A stretch of 23,434 nt of DNA, taken from assembly GCA_023416455.1 (NCBI GenBank), contig JAEZHQ010000443.1, positions 1 through 23,434 of the forward strand. The letters run 5' to 3'. Below, piece after piece: positions 8,705 to 16,958 of this stretch. A program made the translations under genes and the position numbers. Positions within the stretch are counted from its first letter, which is position 1. Each line of letters begins with the position of its first letter. The stretch is from Pseudomonadota bacterium. Its GTDB lineage: Bacteria > Pseudomonadota > Alphaproteobacteria > Azospirillales > Azospirillaceae. The notes below the pieces were generated by a model. It was not told the DNA's origin. It searched no databases and was given only the letters and a program-made list of their open reading frames with translations.

Positions 8705-8733
8705 TTGATAAACGGCAAATTCTATCCTAATTC
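8705..8733 (+). promoter_or_regulatory. Possible sigma-70-type promoter for the initiating-transferase operon
   Basis: TTGATA at 8705-8710 matches the -35 consensus at 5 of 6 positions, with TAATTC at 8728-8733 after a 17-base spacer as a weak -10. It lies in the AT-rich part of the divergent region about 100 bases before the first start codon. The -10 match is poor, so this is a guess about location only. Confidence 0.3.
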
Positions 8734-8832
8734 GTCCACAACAAAATCGGCTCTGCCGTCTGCCGGCAGTATGAATACCTGCACATACTCAGGGAACCGG
8801 TCGGAAGACAGACAGCCCAAAGAACAAAGCTG

Positions 8833-10347
8833 ATGAGCGGCCGTCCTGCGCAGAACGCGCAAGACGGATGGCATTCCATGTCAAACATTACGGGACCTGC
8901 GATGAGCAAACTGGACCCTGAAGTGGTCATCGATCTGGCCGCGACGAAGAAGGCGGCGATGCCGCCGCTCAGCGCCGGCCTTCTTCTCGCATTGTCCGAC
9001 GGCTTCGTGCTCGCCCTGCTCGGCTGGGCCATCGGCCGGCTGTACGGATCGGCCCTGCCCTCCGCCGAGTCCGATCTGTCCGAGCGCGCCCTGGTCACCG
9101 GGCTGATGCTGGTGCCTCTGGTCAAGTCGGTGTTCGGGATCTACGGGCTCGGCCGCTTCGATTACCTGGAGCGGACCCGCCGCACCTTCCAAGCGGCACT
9201 GCTGTGCGGCGCCGTGCTGGCGGTCCCCTTCGTGGTCATGGACGGGTTCCGGCCCTTCTTCGTGGAAGCGGTGTCGATCGCGGTCCTCGGCTTCGCCGCC
9301 ACCTACGCGGCCGACCTGCTGCTGGTGCATGGGCTGATGGCGAGCGCGCTGAACTGGCGCACACCGGTGGTGATCGTCGGCGCCGGCCCGCAGGGTGCGG
9401 CCATCGCGGAGAAGCTGCAACGCCTGCCCTGGCTCGGCATGCGGCCGGTGTGCTTCTTCGACGACGATGACCGGCTGTGGCAGACCCGCGTCGCCAACCT
9501 GCCGGTGGTCGGCCCCACCGACCTGCTCGCCACCTCGCCGGCCTACGCCCGGCAGGCGCAGGCCGCCATCGTCACCGACATCGGCCGGCATGGCGCCGAG
9601 CTGACCGAGCTGGTGCGCAAACTGCCCTTCAAGCAGGTCTACTGCCTGCTGGGCGAGGGCAACGTCAGCGCGGTGGACGCCACCTACCACAACCTGCACG
9701 GCTCGCTCGCCCTGCGCGTCTCGGTCCGCCCGCCGACCGGCTACCTGCGCATCCGCCGCGCGCTGGACGTCGTCCTGGCGCTGCTTCTCCTGGTGCTGGT
9801 GGCGCCGCTGATGGTGGCGATCGCCGTGGCGATCCGGCTCGACAGCCCCGGCCCGGTCCTGTTCCGCCAGCAGCGCTGGGCCGGCGGCAAGCAGACCTTC
9901 GACCTCCTGAAGTTCCGCTCCATGCACGTCGACGCGGAGTCCCATCTTCAGCGCCTTCTGGAGAGCGACCCGAAGATCCGCGAAGAATACATGACCTACC
10001 ACAAGCTGACCGTCGACCCGCGGATCACCCCGTTCGGCCGCTTCCTGCGCAAGACCTCGCTGGACGAGCTGCCGCAGCTGTGGAACATCCTGATGGGCGA
10101 CATGAGCCTGATCGGCCCGCGCGCCTACATGCCCAAGGAGCTGCCGGAGGTGGGCGCGGCGGCCGGGGTCATCGGCAGCGTCCGCCCCGGCCTGACCGGC
10201 TTCTGGCAGGTGTCGGGACGCCACCGCACCACCTTCCAGGAGCGCGTCGCCATGGACGTCTTCTACGTCCGCAACTGCGGCCTGCTGTTCGACTTCTACA
10301 TCCTGTGCAAGACCGCCTTCATCGTGCTGAAGGGCGAGGGGTCGTGA
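8833..10347 (+). CDS. wbaP: WbaP-like undecaprenyl-phosphate sugar phosphotransferase (EPS-initiating enzyme)
   Basis: A 504-residue polyprenyl-phosphate hexose-1-phosphate transferase that starts EPS repeat-unit synthesis on undecaprenyl phosphate. The N-terminal half has several membrane segments, then a Rossmann-like region (VVIVGAGPQG, then FFDDDDRLW). The C-terminal catalytic domain begins at the RRALDVVLALLLL membrane hairpin and carries PGPVLFRQQR, LLKFRSM (Lys360), DPRITPFGRFLRKTSLDELP and GDMSLIGPRAYMPKE. The ending GFWQVSGRHRTTFQERV follows the WbaP (galactose-type) pattern rather than the glucose-transferase pattern, so Gal-1-P is the likely donor, though not proven. Start choice is uncertain: ATGs at 8833, 8878 and 8902 are in frame; none has a strong ribosome site, and GGGA 6 bases before 8902 is the best. 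A terminator follows. Confidence 0.92.
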   Translation: MSGRPAQNAQDGWHSMSNITGPAMSKLDPEVVIDLAATKKAAMPPLSAGLLLALSDGFVLALLGWAIGRLYGSALPSAESDLSERALVTGLMLVPLVKSVFGIYGLGRFDYLERTRRTFQAALLCGAVLAVPFVVMDGFRPFFVEAVSIAVLGFAATYAADLLLVHGLMASALNWRTPVVIVGAGPQGAAIAEKLQRLPWLGMRPVCFFDDDDRLWQTRVANLPVVGPTDLLATSPAYARQAQAAIVTDIGRHGAELTELVRKLPFKQVYCLLGEGNVSAVDATYHNLHGSLALRVSVRPPTGYLRIRRALDVVLALLLLVLVAPLMVAIAVAIRLDSPGPVLFRQQRWAGGKQTFDLLKFRSMHVDAESHLQRLLESDPKIREEYMTYHKLTVDPRITPFGRFLRKTSLDELPQLWNILMGDMSLIGPRAYMPKELPEVGAAAGVIGSVRPGLTGFWQVSGRHRTTFQERVAMDVFYVRNCGLLFDFYILCKTAFIVLKGEGS

Positions 10348-10384
10348 CCCCGGCCCCGTGATGCCGCGCCGGCCGGGCGGAGCC

Positions 10385-10416
10385 AAGCCCCTTTCCCCAC
10401 GGGAAAGGGGCTTTTT
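10385..10416 (+). terminator. Rho-independent terminator after the initiating transferase
   Basis: Perfect 13-base stem: 10385-10397 pairs with 10401-10413 around a CAC loop, and the T-run extends to 10416. It starts 37 bases after the stop codon. It suggests that the initiating transferase is transcribed apart from the glycosyltransferase genes, or that read-through is controlled here. Confidence 0.9.
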
Positions 10417-10664
10417 CGCGCATCCCCGACGGAGGTGCCGGACCCTGCCCGAAGGTCGTTGTGCAGTGCACGGACGGCGCAGGCGCCAAAGGGGAAGGGC
10501 CGCCGCGCAAGGCTACCCCCTGGGGCGAAAGCCTCCTTCGGCCTAACGCCTCCGCCCGGCTACTCCGGCGCGCTGAGGGTACGCATCTTCTGGTCACGAG
10601 GCTCGAACCGGCCGCCCGCCGGTCCCAGCCCGCCCCAGCCCTTTCGACCGGAACGACGGCCCCC
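10417..10664. other. Intergenic region between the terminator and the polymerase gene
   Basis: With the terminator this makes a gap of 317 bases. It is GC-rich and has short open frames on both strands, none with a recognisable product or good ribosome site. The polymerase frame stays open back to 10461, but the extra residues are low-complexity and lie before the first membrane segment. A promoter for the polymerase and glycosyltransferase genes is expected here; I cannot point to one. Confidence 0.4.
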
Positions 10665-11960
10665 ATGAAAGTCCTCGAAGTTCTGGAAAAGAGCGTCACC
10701 GTCTTCTGCATCCTGTCCTTCGGGGGCTCGATGCTGCCGGCCCTGCTGACCGGCGGTGGCGCCGCGGCCGACCCGGACGCACCGGGCGCCGTCCTCTATT
10801 TCACGGCGGTCTACGTCCTGATCCTGGCCCTGATCGGGTTCCGCCCGCGCCTGGCCTTCCGCATCCCGCTGGCCAGCCCGGCGGTGTCGCTGCTCATCGC
10901 GCTGTCCTTCCTGTCGACGCTGTGGTCGCTCTACCCGGAGGTGACGCTGCGCCGGTCGGTCGCGCTCCTGTTCACCACCGCCTTCGCGCTCTACCTGGCC
11001 CTGCGCTACAGCTTTCCGGAGATCGTCCGGATGCTGGCGACGGCGCTGTCGATCCTGATGATGCTGTCCTTCGCCTCGGTCGTCCTGATGCCGGAGGTCG
11101 GCCTCGACTCCCACATGCATGTGGGCGCCTGGAAGGGCATCTTCTGGCAGAAGAACGTGACCGGCCGCATGATGGTGTGGCTGGTTCTGTGCCTGCTGTG
11201 GCTCGACTGGACGCGCGAGGGGCCGCGCTGGGTGGTCCGCCCGCTGCTGGCCCTGGCGCTGCTGCTGATCGTGATGAGCCGGTCGGGCACCGGACTCGTC
11301 ACCTCGGTGCTGGTGGCGGTGGCGCTGCTGTCGACCAGCGTCGTGCGCGGCAACATCCGCCGCTTCGCGCCGGCCCTGGCCTTCCTGGTCCTGCTCGGCG
11401 TGGTCGGCGTGACCAGCGGCGCCTCCTTCTGGTACGACATCCTGCACATGCTGGGCCGCGACCCCACGCTGACCGGCCGCACCGTGCTGTGGGAGCACAC
11501 GCTGCTGTCGGTGCAGGAGCGCTTCCTGCTCGGCTGGGGCTACGCCGCCTACTGGTACGGCGCCTACGGCCCGGGCAGCATGTTCACCCACGGCTGGGGC
11601 ATCAACTCGGCCCACAACGGCTGGATCGAGGCCTGGCTGGACCTGGGCCTGCCCGGCTTGGTGCTGACCGCCCTGCTGATGGGCCGCGTCCTGCTCCAGG
11701 GATTCTTCGCCGCCCGCTACGGCGCCAGCCGGGCCGAGCCGGCCTGGATCTTCGCCGTCGGCTGCGCGCTCCTGCTCATCTCCATCTCCGAGAGCGTCTT
11801 CCTCGAACGCCATTCGCTGAACTGGATCGTGCTGGTGGTGGGCGCCGCGCGCCTTGTCCAGCGCCGCCGCTGGATGCGCTGGCGGGCCCGCGCAGAGGCC
11901 GAGGCCCGGGTGCCGGCGGCCTTCGCCGCCGGCTGGTCCGGCCCACCCCGGTCCTCCTGA
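10665..11960 (+). CDS. EPS polymerase, ExoQ/O-antigen ligase (Wzy) family
   Basis: A 431-residue membrane protein with about 10-12 hydrophobic segments. The large periplasmic loop and the segment after it carry the family signature: LGWGYAAYWYGAY, then INSAHNGWIEAWLDLGLPGL, typical of ExoQ-type polymerases and O-antigen ligases. It should join flipped repeat units in the periplasm. MKVLEVLEKSV at 10665 is taken as the start because it leads straight into the first membrane segment; only a weak GGAACGACGG lies upstream. The C-terminus after LVQRRRW is basic and probably cytoplasmic. Polymerase and ligase cannot be told apart by sequence; the neighbours favour polymerase. Confidence 0.87.
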   Translation: MKVLEVLEKSVTVFCILSFGGSMLPALLTGGGAAADPDAPGAVLYFTAVYVLILALIGFRPRLAFRIPLASPAVSLLIALSFLSTLWSLYPEVTLRRSVALLFTTAFALYLALRYSFPEIVRMLATALSILMMLSFASVVLMPEVGLDSHMHVGAWKGIFWQKNVTGRMMVWLVLCLLWLDWTREGPRWVVRPLLALALLLIVMSRSGTGLVTSVLVAVALLSTSVVRGNIRRFAPALAFLVLLGVVGVTSGASFWYDILHMLGRDPTLTGRTVLWEHTLLSVQERFLLGWGYAAYWYGAYGPGSMFTHGWGINSAHNGWIEAWLDLGLPGLVLTALLMGRVLLQGFFAARYGASRAEPAWIFAVGCALLLISISESVFLERHSLNWIVLVVGAARLVQRRRWMRWRARAEAEARVPAAFAAGWSGPPRSS

Positions 11961-12025
11961 TGGACCCCCCTGCCGGGTCTCCCCGACGATCCGCCCCCGC
12001 CCCCGTCGCGACAGAAGGCATTGTC

Positions 12026-12958
12026 ATGACGTCTACGCAAGAACTGGTCACCGTCGTCATTCCAACCCGCAACCGGCCCGACATGGTGATGCGGGCGGCG
12101 CGAAGTGCCCTGGCGCAGACCCACGCGGCGCTGGAGGTCATCGTCGTCGTCGACGGCCCCGACCCGGCCACGGCGGCGCGCCTCGCCGGCATCGCCGACC
12201 CGCGGCTGACCGTGATCGAGCTGGCAACCAACCGCGGCGCCGCCGGCGCCCGCAACCTGGGGGTGGAGCGCGCCGGCGGCGACTGGATCGCCTTCCTCGA
12301 CGACGACGACGAATGGATGCCGGAGAAGATCGCCGCCCAGATGGCGGCGCGGCCGGCCGGGCTGCGCTACCCGATCATGAGCTGCCGCTGCAAGGTGTCG
12401 ACCGCGCGCGGCGACTTCGCCTGGCCACGCCGGCTGTGCACGCCGCGCGACGCCATCGGCGACTATCTCTTCATCCGCCGCGGCCTGCTCAAGGGCGAGA
12501 CCTTCGCCCCGACCACCACGCTGCTGGCGCCCAAGGCGCTGCTGCTGCGCCAGCCCATTCCCAAGTCGCTGTTCGACGACTGGGAATGGCTGATCGCCTG
12601 CGGCCGGATCGAGGGCTGCGCCCTGATCACGGTGCCGGGCGTGCTGGCGGTGCACTACACCGAGAACAACCGCGTCACCCTGTCGACCTGCCACAGCATC
12701 GAGGCGGCGCTCGACTGGGCCGAGACCATGCGCCCGCTGCTGTCGCCCCGCGCCTACGCCAGCCTGCTGTTGCAGGCGATGGGCGGCGAGCAGGCCGCGC
12801 GCAGCCCCGCGATGCGCCGGCGCATCCTGGCTGCGGCCCTGCGCGACGGCGGCCCCACCCCGGTCGCGCTCGCCACCTTCCTGATGCATTCGGTCATGCC
12901 CGTCGGGCTGCGGCGCCGCCTGCGCCAAGCCCTCTTCTCCGCCCCCGGCACTGCCTGA
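12026..12958 (+). CDS. GT2 family glycosyltransferase
   Basis: A 310-residue soluble enzyme of the GT-A fold. It opens with VTVVIPTRNRPDMVMRAARS and has LEVIVVVDGPDP, a conserved NRGAAGARNLGVERAGGDW, and the metal/nucleotide-binding acidic run FLDDDDEW at residues 90-97 (DxD function). It is a single-domain inverting transferase that adds a sugar to the lipid-linked repeat unit at the inner face of the membrane. AGAAGG upstream supports the ATG at 12026. It lies 65 bases after the polymerase and 13 bases before the next transferase, so it belongs to the same transcript. The donor sugar and linkage cannot be told from the sequence. Confidence 0.9.
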   Translation: MTSTQELVTVVIPTRNRPDMVMRAARSALAQTHAALEVIVVVDGPDPATAARLAGIADPRLTVIELATNRGAAGARNLGVERAGGDWIAFLDDDDEWMPEKIAAQMAARPAGLRYPIMSCRCKVSTARGDFAWPRRLCTPRDAIGDYLFIRRGLLKGETFAPTTTLLAPKALLLRQPIPKSLFDDWEWLIACGRIEGCALITVPGVLAVHYTENNRVTLSTCHSIEAALDWAETMRPLLSPRAYASLLLQAMGGEQAARSPAMRRRILAAALRDGGPTPVALATFLMHSVMPVGLRRRLRQALFSAPGTA

Positions 12959-12971
12959 GGACAAGGGTTCC

Positions 12972-14162
12972 ATGCCTAAGAACCGATCCCGGATCCGCGT
13001 GATCTTCGCGACCCCCGGCGCCCTCGACGGCGGCGGCGGCATCGGGCGGATGACCGGATACATCGTCGACCAGTTCAAGGAGTCGCGGACAGCGCCGGAA
13101 GCCGTGGTCCTCGACACCCGCGGCGACGGCAGCGTGCTGATGTCGCCCTTCTACCTGACCGGCACGCTGGCCCGCCTGGCCGTCCTGCTGGCCCGCCGCC
13201 GTGCCTCGATCGTCCACATCAACGTCTCCGAGCACGGCAGCTTCTGGCGCAAGGCGACGGTCCAGCTGCTGGCCGGCCTGTTCGGCTGCCCGACCGTGGT
13301 GCATCTGCACGGCGCCACCTTCATCGAGTATTTCAACAGCGGCCCGGTCTCCCGCGCGCTCAGCCGCTGGCTGTTCGACCGGTGCAGCCTGGCGCTGGTG
13401 CTGGGCGAGAGCTGGCGCGACTTCCTGGTCCAGTCGGTGGGCACCGCGCCGCACAAGGTGCGCGTCCTCTACAACGCCGTCCCCGACATCGGCGCCGACC
13501 TGCCGCCGCGCGCCGCGCCGGCGGCGGGAAGCGAGCTGTCGCTCCTGGTGCTCGCCAACCTGTCGGAGCGCAAGGGCATCGGGACCATGCTGCACGCCTG
13601 CCGCCGGCTGAAGCGGGCCGGCCTGCGCTTTCGCGTGACCATCGGCGGCGGCGGCGACGTCGAGGGCTACCGCAGCATGGCCGAGGAGCTGGGCGTGGCC
13701 GCGGAGTGCCGCTTCCTCGGCTGGGTGTCGCGGGACGAGGCCCACGCCTTCATCCGCTCCCACGACCTGCTCCTCCTGCCCTCCACCCACGAGGGCCTGC
13801 CCATGGTGATCCTGGAGGCTCTGTCGGCGGGGCTGCCGGTGGTCACCACGCCGGTCGGCTCGATCCCGGAGGTGCTGACCGACGGCGAGACCGCCCGCAT
13901 CATCCCGGTCAACGACTCCGAGGCGCTGGCCAGGGCGGTGACCGACCTCGCCAGCCAGCCGGCGGTCTACGCCCGCCTGTCGCGGGAGGGCCGGCGGCTG
14001 TTCCTGGAGAAATTCGTCATCGAGGCCTACGGCCGCAGCCTCCAGAAGCTCTACGGCGAGCTGGACCGCCGCGAGGCGGTCCTGCGGCCGCAGCCGTCGC
14101 GGCGGCCCGACACCCCGCCGGCGGGAGCCAAGGCCCCACTGACACGGGCCAGTCGTCAATAG
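12972..14162 (+). CDS. GT4 family glycosyltransferase (first of two paralogues)
   Basis: A 396-residue GT-B enzyme. The N-terminal acceptor domain has GGGGIGRMTGY and VHINVSEHGSFWRKA; the C-terminal donor domain has the retaining GT4 signature STHEGLPMVILEALSAGLP, with the EX7E pair at Glu274 and Glu282, and then TTPVGSIPEVL. AAGGG precedes the start closely. It adds one sugar of the repeat unit. The same layout and many of the same motifs return in the gene at 14453, which suggests a duplication. The last ~35 residues are Pro/Arg-rich and not part of the fold. Confidence 0.9.
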   Translation: MPKNRSRIRVIFATPGALDGGGGIGRMTGYIVDQFKESRTAPEAVVLDTRGDGSVLMSPFYLTGTLARLAVLLARRRASIVHINVSEHGSFWRKATVQLLAGLFGCPTVVHLHGATFIEYFNSGPVSRALSRWLFDRCSLALVLGESWRDFLVQSVGTAPHKVRVLYNAVPDIGADLPPRAAPAAGSELSLLVLANLSERKGIGTMLHACRRLKRAGLRFRVTIGGGGDVEGYRSMAEELGVAAECRFLGWVSRDEAHAFIRSHDLLLLPSTHEGLPMVILEALSAGLPVVTTPVGSIPEVLTDGETARIIPVNDSEALARAVTDLASQPAVYARLSREGRRLFLEKFVIEAYGRSLQKLYGELDRREAVLRPQPSRRPDTPPAGAKAPLTRASRQ

Positions 14163-14452
14163 AGAAAAGACCTTACCTCGAACCGCTTAGACACAATCGC
14201 CAAAATCCCCTCGTCCGAAGCAATGGTAAAGCATCGACATAGGTAACGCCGCCTAACACGCCAGCGTTGTTGCTGCAAATCCCCCAAGGCCGTATTGTAA
14301 AGATGGCCAACATAGGCTGCATCTTAACAGGAATCGGACTCTTGGCGGTGTTTTCATGCCGGGTGCTTTTGCACCGCGGCGGCGGGCGGCCTATTGGGTT
14401 TGCGTTTCGGATGATGTCGATCAATGGGCAGGGCAAGAGACCAGGAGCGGAC
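14163..14452. other. 290-base AT-richer gap between the two GT4 genes
   Basis: Clearly lower in GC than its flanks, in an otherwise tightly packed cluster. TTGCTG, 17 bases, TATTGT (in the stretch around 14270-14300) could be a weak promoter. The next gene's frame is open back through 14267, but AGGAG at 14443-14447 with 5 bases of spacing marks 14453 as the real start. A separate transcription start for the genes that follow is plausible. Confidence 0.4.
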
Positions 14453-15604
14453 ATGATCTACATCGTCTCCCCCGGCGGCACCCGCGAGAAGGGCGGCATG
14501 GGGCGGATCGTCGACAATTTCACCGCCGACCTGCGGCAGAACCGCCCGGAGATCCGGTTCGAGGTGATCGACAGCTACGGGCCGGACGGCAAGTTCCACC
14601 GCATGCCCTTCTATTTCCTGATCGCCCTGCTGCGCCTGGCCGGCTGCTTCGCCATGGGCAAGGCCCAGCTCGTGCACATCCACATGGCCGAGTACGGCAG
14701 CGTCCTGCGCAAGGGCCTTCTCATCGCCCTGGCCGCGCTGTTCCGCGTTCCCGTCGTCCTGCATCTGCACGGCGGCCGCTTCCCCAAGCACTACCAGGAC
14801 GCCGGCCCCCTCACGCGCCGGGCCATCCGGACGATGTTCGCCCTGACCAGCGAGATCGTCGTGCTGGGCGAATACTGGCGCCAGTGGGTGGTCGACAGCT
14901 TCGGCCCCGCCGCCCGCCGCGTGACCCTGCTGCACAACGCCGTGCCGGGTCCGGACAGCCTGCCCGCGCGCATCGACGCCGGGCCGGTGCGCCTGCTGTT
15001 CCTGGGCCGCCTGATCAAGCTGAAGGGGATCGACGTCCTGCTCGACGCGCTGGCCTCGAAACGGTGCCGCGGCCGGTCCTGGCAGCTGACCATCGCCGGC
15101 GACGGCGACCTCGACACCTACCGCGCCCAGGCCCGGGCGCTGGGCATCGCCGACCGGGTCCGCTTCACCGGCTGGCTCGACCAGGACGGTTGCCGGCGCG
15201 AGCTGATGCAGGCCCAGGTTCTGGTCCAGCCCTCCATGTTCGAAGGGCTGCCCATGTCGGTGCTGGAGGCCATGGCGCACGGCCTGACCATCGTCGCCAC
15301 CCCGGTCGGCAGCGTGCCCGACGCCATCGCCGACGGGGAAACCGGGCTTCTGGTGCCGCCCGGCGACCGCGCGGCCCTGGCCGAGGCGCTGGCCCGGGCG
15401 ATCGGCGAGCCCGACCTGCGCCGCCGCCTTGGCGCCGGAGCCCGCCACCGCTTCAAGCGGCAGTTCGACATCGCCGTGTACCGCGACCGCATCATCGAGA
15501 TCTACCGGCGCAACGCCCGCGCCTGGCAGCCCGAGGCGATGGCCGAGTCCCGGCCGGCCGGCGGCGGCGCCTCGATCGCGGCGCGCCGCGCCCGCTCCGG
15601 CTGA
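14453..15604 (+). CDS. GT4 family glycosyltransferase (second of two paralogues)
   Basis: A 383-residue GT-B enzyme. It begins MIYIVSPGGTREKGGMGRIV and has VHIHMAEYGSVLRKG and LHLHGGRFPKHYQ in the acceptor domain. The donor domain has LLFLGRLIKLKGIDVLLDAL and PSMFEGLPMSVLEAMAHGL with the EX7E pair Glu264/Glu272, then ATPVGSVPDAIADGETGLLV. It shares with the gene at 12972 the position and wording of several non-catalytic motifs (GG.GRI.., VHI...E.GS..RK), so the two look like paralogues within the locus. An AGGAG site 5 bases before the ATG sets the start. It probably adds a sugar to the lipid-linked oligosaccharide; the donor is unknown. Confidence 0.9.
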   Translation: MIYIVSPGGTREKGGMGRIVDNFTADLRQNRPEIRFEVIDSYGPDGKFHRMPFYFLIALLRLAGCFAMGKAQLVHIHMAEYGSVLRKGLLIALAALFRVPVVLHLHGGRFPKHYQDAGPLTRRAIRTMFALTSEIVVLGEYWRQWVVDSFGPAARRVTLLHNAVPGPDSLPARIDAGPVRLLFLGRLIKLKGIDVLLDALASKRCRGRSWQLTIAGDGDLDTYRAQARALGIADRVRFTGWLDQDGCRRELMQAQVLVQPSMFEGLPMSVLEAMAHGLTIVATPVGSVPDAIADGETGLLVPPGDRAALAEALARAIGEPDLRRRLGAGARHRFKRQFDIAVYRDRIIEIYRRNARAWQPEAMAESRPAGGGASIAARRARSG

Positions 15605-15643
15605 GCGCGGCGGCCGGCCTCAAGACGGAAGGAACCGACCCCC

Positions 15644-16555
15644 ATGAAACAAGCCCTCGCCGCCGGCTTCGTGCGCTGGACCGGCTTCGGCGCGCTCCAG
15701 CGCCTTCTGTTCGCCCGCCGCGCGGTCAGCATCGTCGTCTACCACGACCCCGAACCGGATCGGCTGCGCCAGCACCTCGCCTGGTTCGCCGCGCGCTACA
15801 GCTTCACCACCATGGACGCGGTGGCCGACGCCCTGGAGAGCGGCCGCTGGGGCGACCTGCCGCCCTACCCGCTGGTGGTCACGCTGGACGACGGGCACCG
15901 CGCCAACGCCCGGCTCGAACCGGTGTTCCGCGCCTTCGGCGTGCGCCCGACCATCTATCTGTGCAGCGGCGTCGTCGGCACCGCGCGCCCCTACTGGTGG
16001 AAGACCCCGGCCGCCGAACGCATCGGGGCGGAAGCCCTGAAGCGCCTGCCCGACGCCGAGCGGCGCCGCCGCCTCGCCGAGGCCGGCGACGACCCGGACC
16101 GCGACGGCGGCCACCGCCAGGCGCTGGGCTGGGAGGAGGTGCGCCGGCTGGGCGCGGTCGCCGACTGGGGGGCCCACACGCGCACCCACCCCATCCTGCT
16201 GCGCTGCGACGACCGCCTCTGCGCGGAGGAGATCGCGCTCTGCCGCAGCGAGCTGGAGGAGGCGACCGGCCGGCCCTGCCACCATTTCGCCTTCCCCAAC
16301 GGCGACTACGGCGAGCGCGAACTGGCCGAGATCCGGCGCGCCGGCTACCGCACGGCCCGCACCATCGATCCCGGCTGGAACGGCCCGAAGGCCGACCCGC
16401 TGCGCCTGAAGGCGGTGCCCGTCTCCGACGACGCCTCGGTCGACTGGCTGGCCGTGCAGGTGACCGGCCTGCCGGCCCTGCTGCGCAGGCTGAAGGGCGG
16501 GGCCGGCGAGCGGCCGGCCGCCACGGCCCCCGGCCGGCCGCTGCCGGCGGCCTGA
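15644..16555 (+). CDS. NodB-type polysaccharide deacetylase family protein (CE4)
   Basis: A 303-residue protein with the NodB homology fold. Motif 1 is TLDDGH (residues 80-85, catalytic-base and metal Asp82/Asp83), motif 2 is HTRTHP (metal His178 and His182), and a later motif FAFPNGDYGERELAEIRRAGYRTAR matches the family's conserved C-terminal strands. It should remove acetyl groups from N- or O-acetylated sugars. No signal peptide is evident (MKQALAAGFVRWTGFGALQR), so it may act in the cytoplasm on lipid-linked intermediates, as some EPS-locus members are thought to. GGAAGGA upstream supports the ATG at 15644. Removing acetyl would free an amine that the acyl carrier block downstream could modify; that link is an inference. 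Confidence 0.88.
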   Translation: MKQALAAGFVRWTGFGALQRLLFARRAVSIVVYHDPEPDRLRQHLAWFAARYSFTTMDAVADALESGRWGDLPPYPLVVTLDDGHRANARLEPVFRAFGVRPTIYLCSGVVGTARPYWWKTPAAERIGAEALKRLPDAERRRRLAEAGDDPDRDGGHRQALGWEEVRRLGAVADWGAHTRTHPILLRCDDRLCAEEIALCRSELEEATGRPCHHFAFPNGDYGERELAEIRRAGYRTARTIDPGWNGPKADPLRLKAVPVSDDASVDWLAVQVTGLPALLRRLKGGAGERPAATAPGRPLPAA

Positions 16556-16958
16556 ACGGGCCTCTCCGGGCCGGTCTCCCTGCGGCCCGGCCCGGGCAAA
16601 GCGGCGGTCTTCAAGGTTTCGCAGGATTTCGACCTCCGGAAATCCTGTCTAGGCCGCAGGTTCTAGGCGTCATGCATCCTAAGTCAAAGCCCGTCTGTCC
16701 GGAAAGAATCAAACGTCTCTGAGTGGCTAGCCAATGACTTCACCAATCAATCATCCTTTGCTCTCTCGCAACCGCAGAAATTCGATGCAATAAAGAGTGA
16801 CAAGTGAACGTCAAATCCGATCGGGTCGCCGATGCCCGGGCGGAATGGACAAAAGCAGGCCGCCACCGTCCGGGCCGGTGACGGGAACACCGAAGAGCGT
16901 GTTCTTCCGCCCGGCCGGCCATGGATCGATGAACAAACCCACAGGAGTTGCCAGCGAC
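16556..16958. other. 403-base intergenic region before the acyl-carrier-protein block
   Basis: The stretch from about 16600 to 16830 is much lower in GC than the genes. It holds a GC hairpin without a T-run (16566-16573 with 16583-16590), a 9-base inverted repeat at 16622-16647, and AT-rich sequence around 16730-16800. I take it as the promoter region of the five-gene block that starts at 16959. The reading frame of the carrier protein is open back to 16797, but the added residues look uncoded. No other gene is seen. Confidence 0.45.
16622..16647. repeat. 9-base inverted repeat, possible operator
   Basis: CAGGATTTC at 16622-16630 and GAAATCCTG at 16639-16647 are perfect complements around an 8-base spacer. 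There is no T-run after it, so a protein-binding site is as likely as a terminator. Confidence 0.5.

Larger units (their letters stand above)
8197..8832. other. 636-base divergent intergenic region between the flippase and initiating-transferase genes
   Basis: Two parts differ sharply. Bases 8197 to about 8620 are extremely GC-rich, with C-runs near 8480-8515 and a short tandem repeat at 8249-8280. Bases 8630-8800 are AT-rich and probably hold the promoters. Open frames cross the GC-rich part on both strands, but they give low-complexity Pro/Arg/Gly protein and I do not think they are genes. A long leader for one or both divergent transcripts is likely. Confidence 0.5.

Noticed and set aside
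10358..10546. Small open frame over the terminator after the initiating transferase
   Set aside because: It spans the terminator hairpin and has no similarity I recognise; chance frame in GC-rich DNA.
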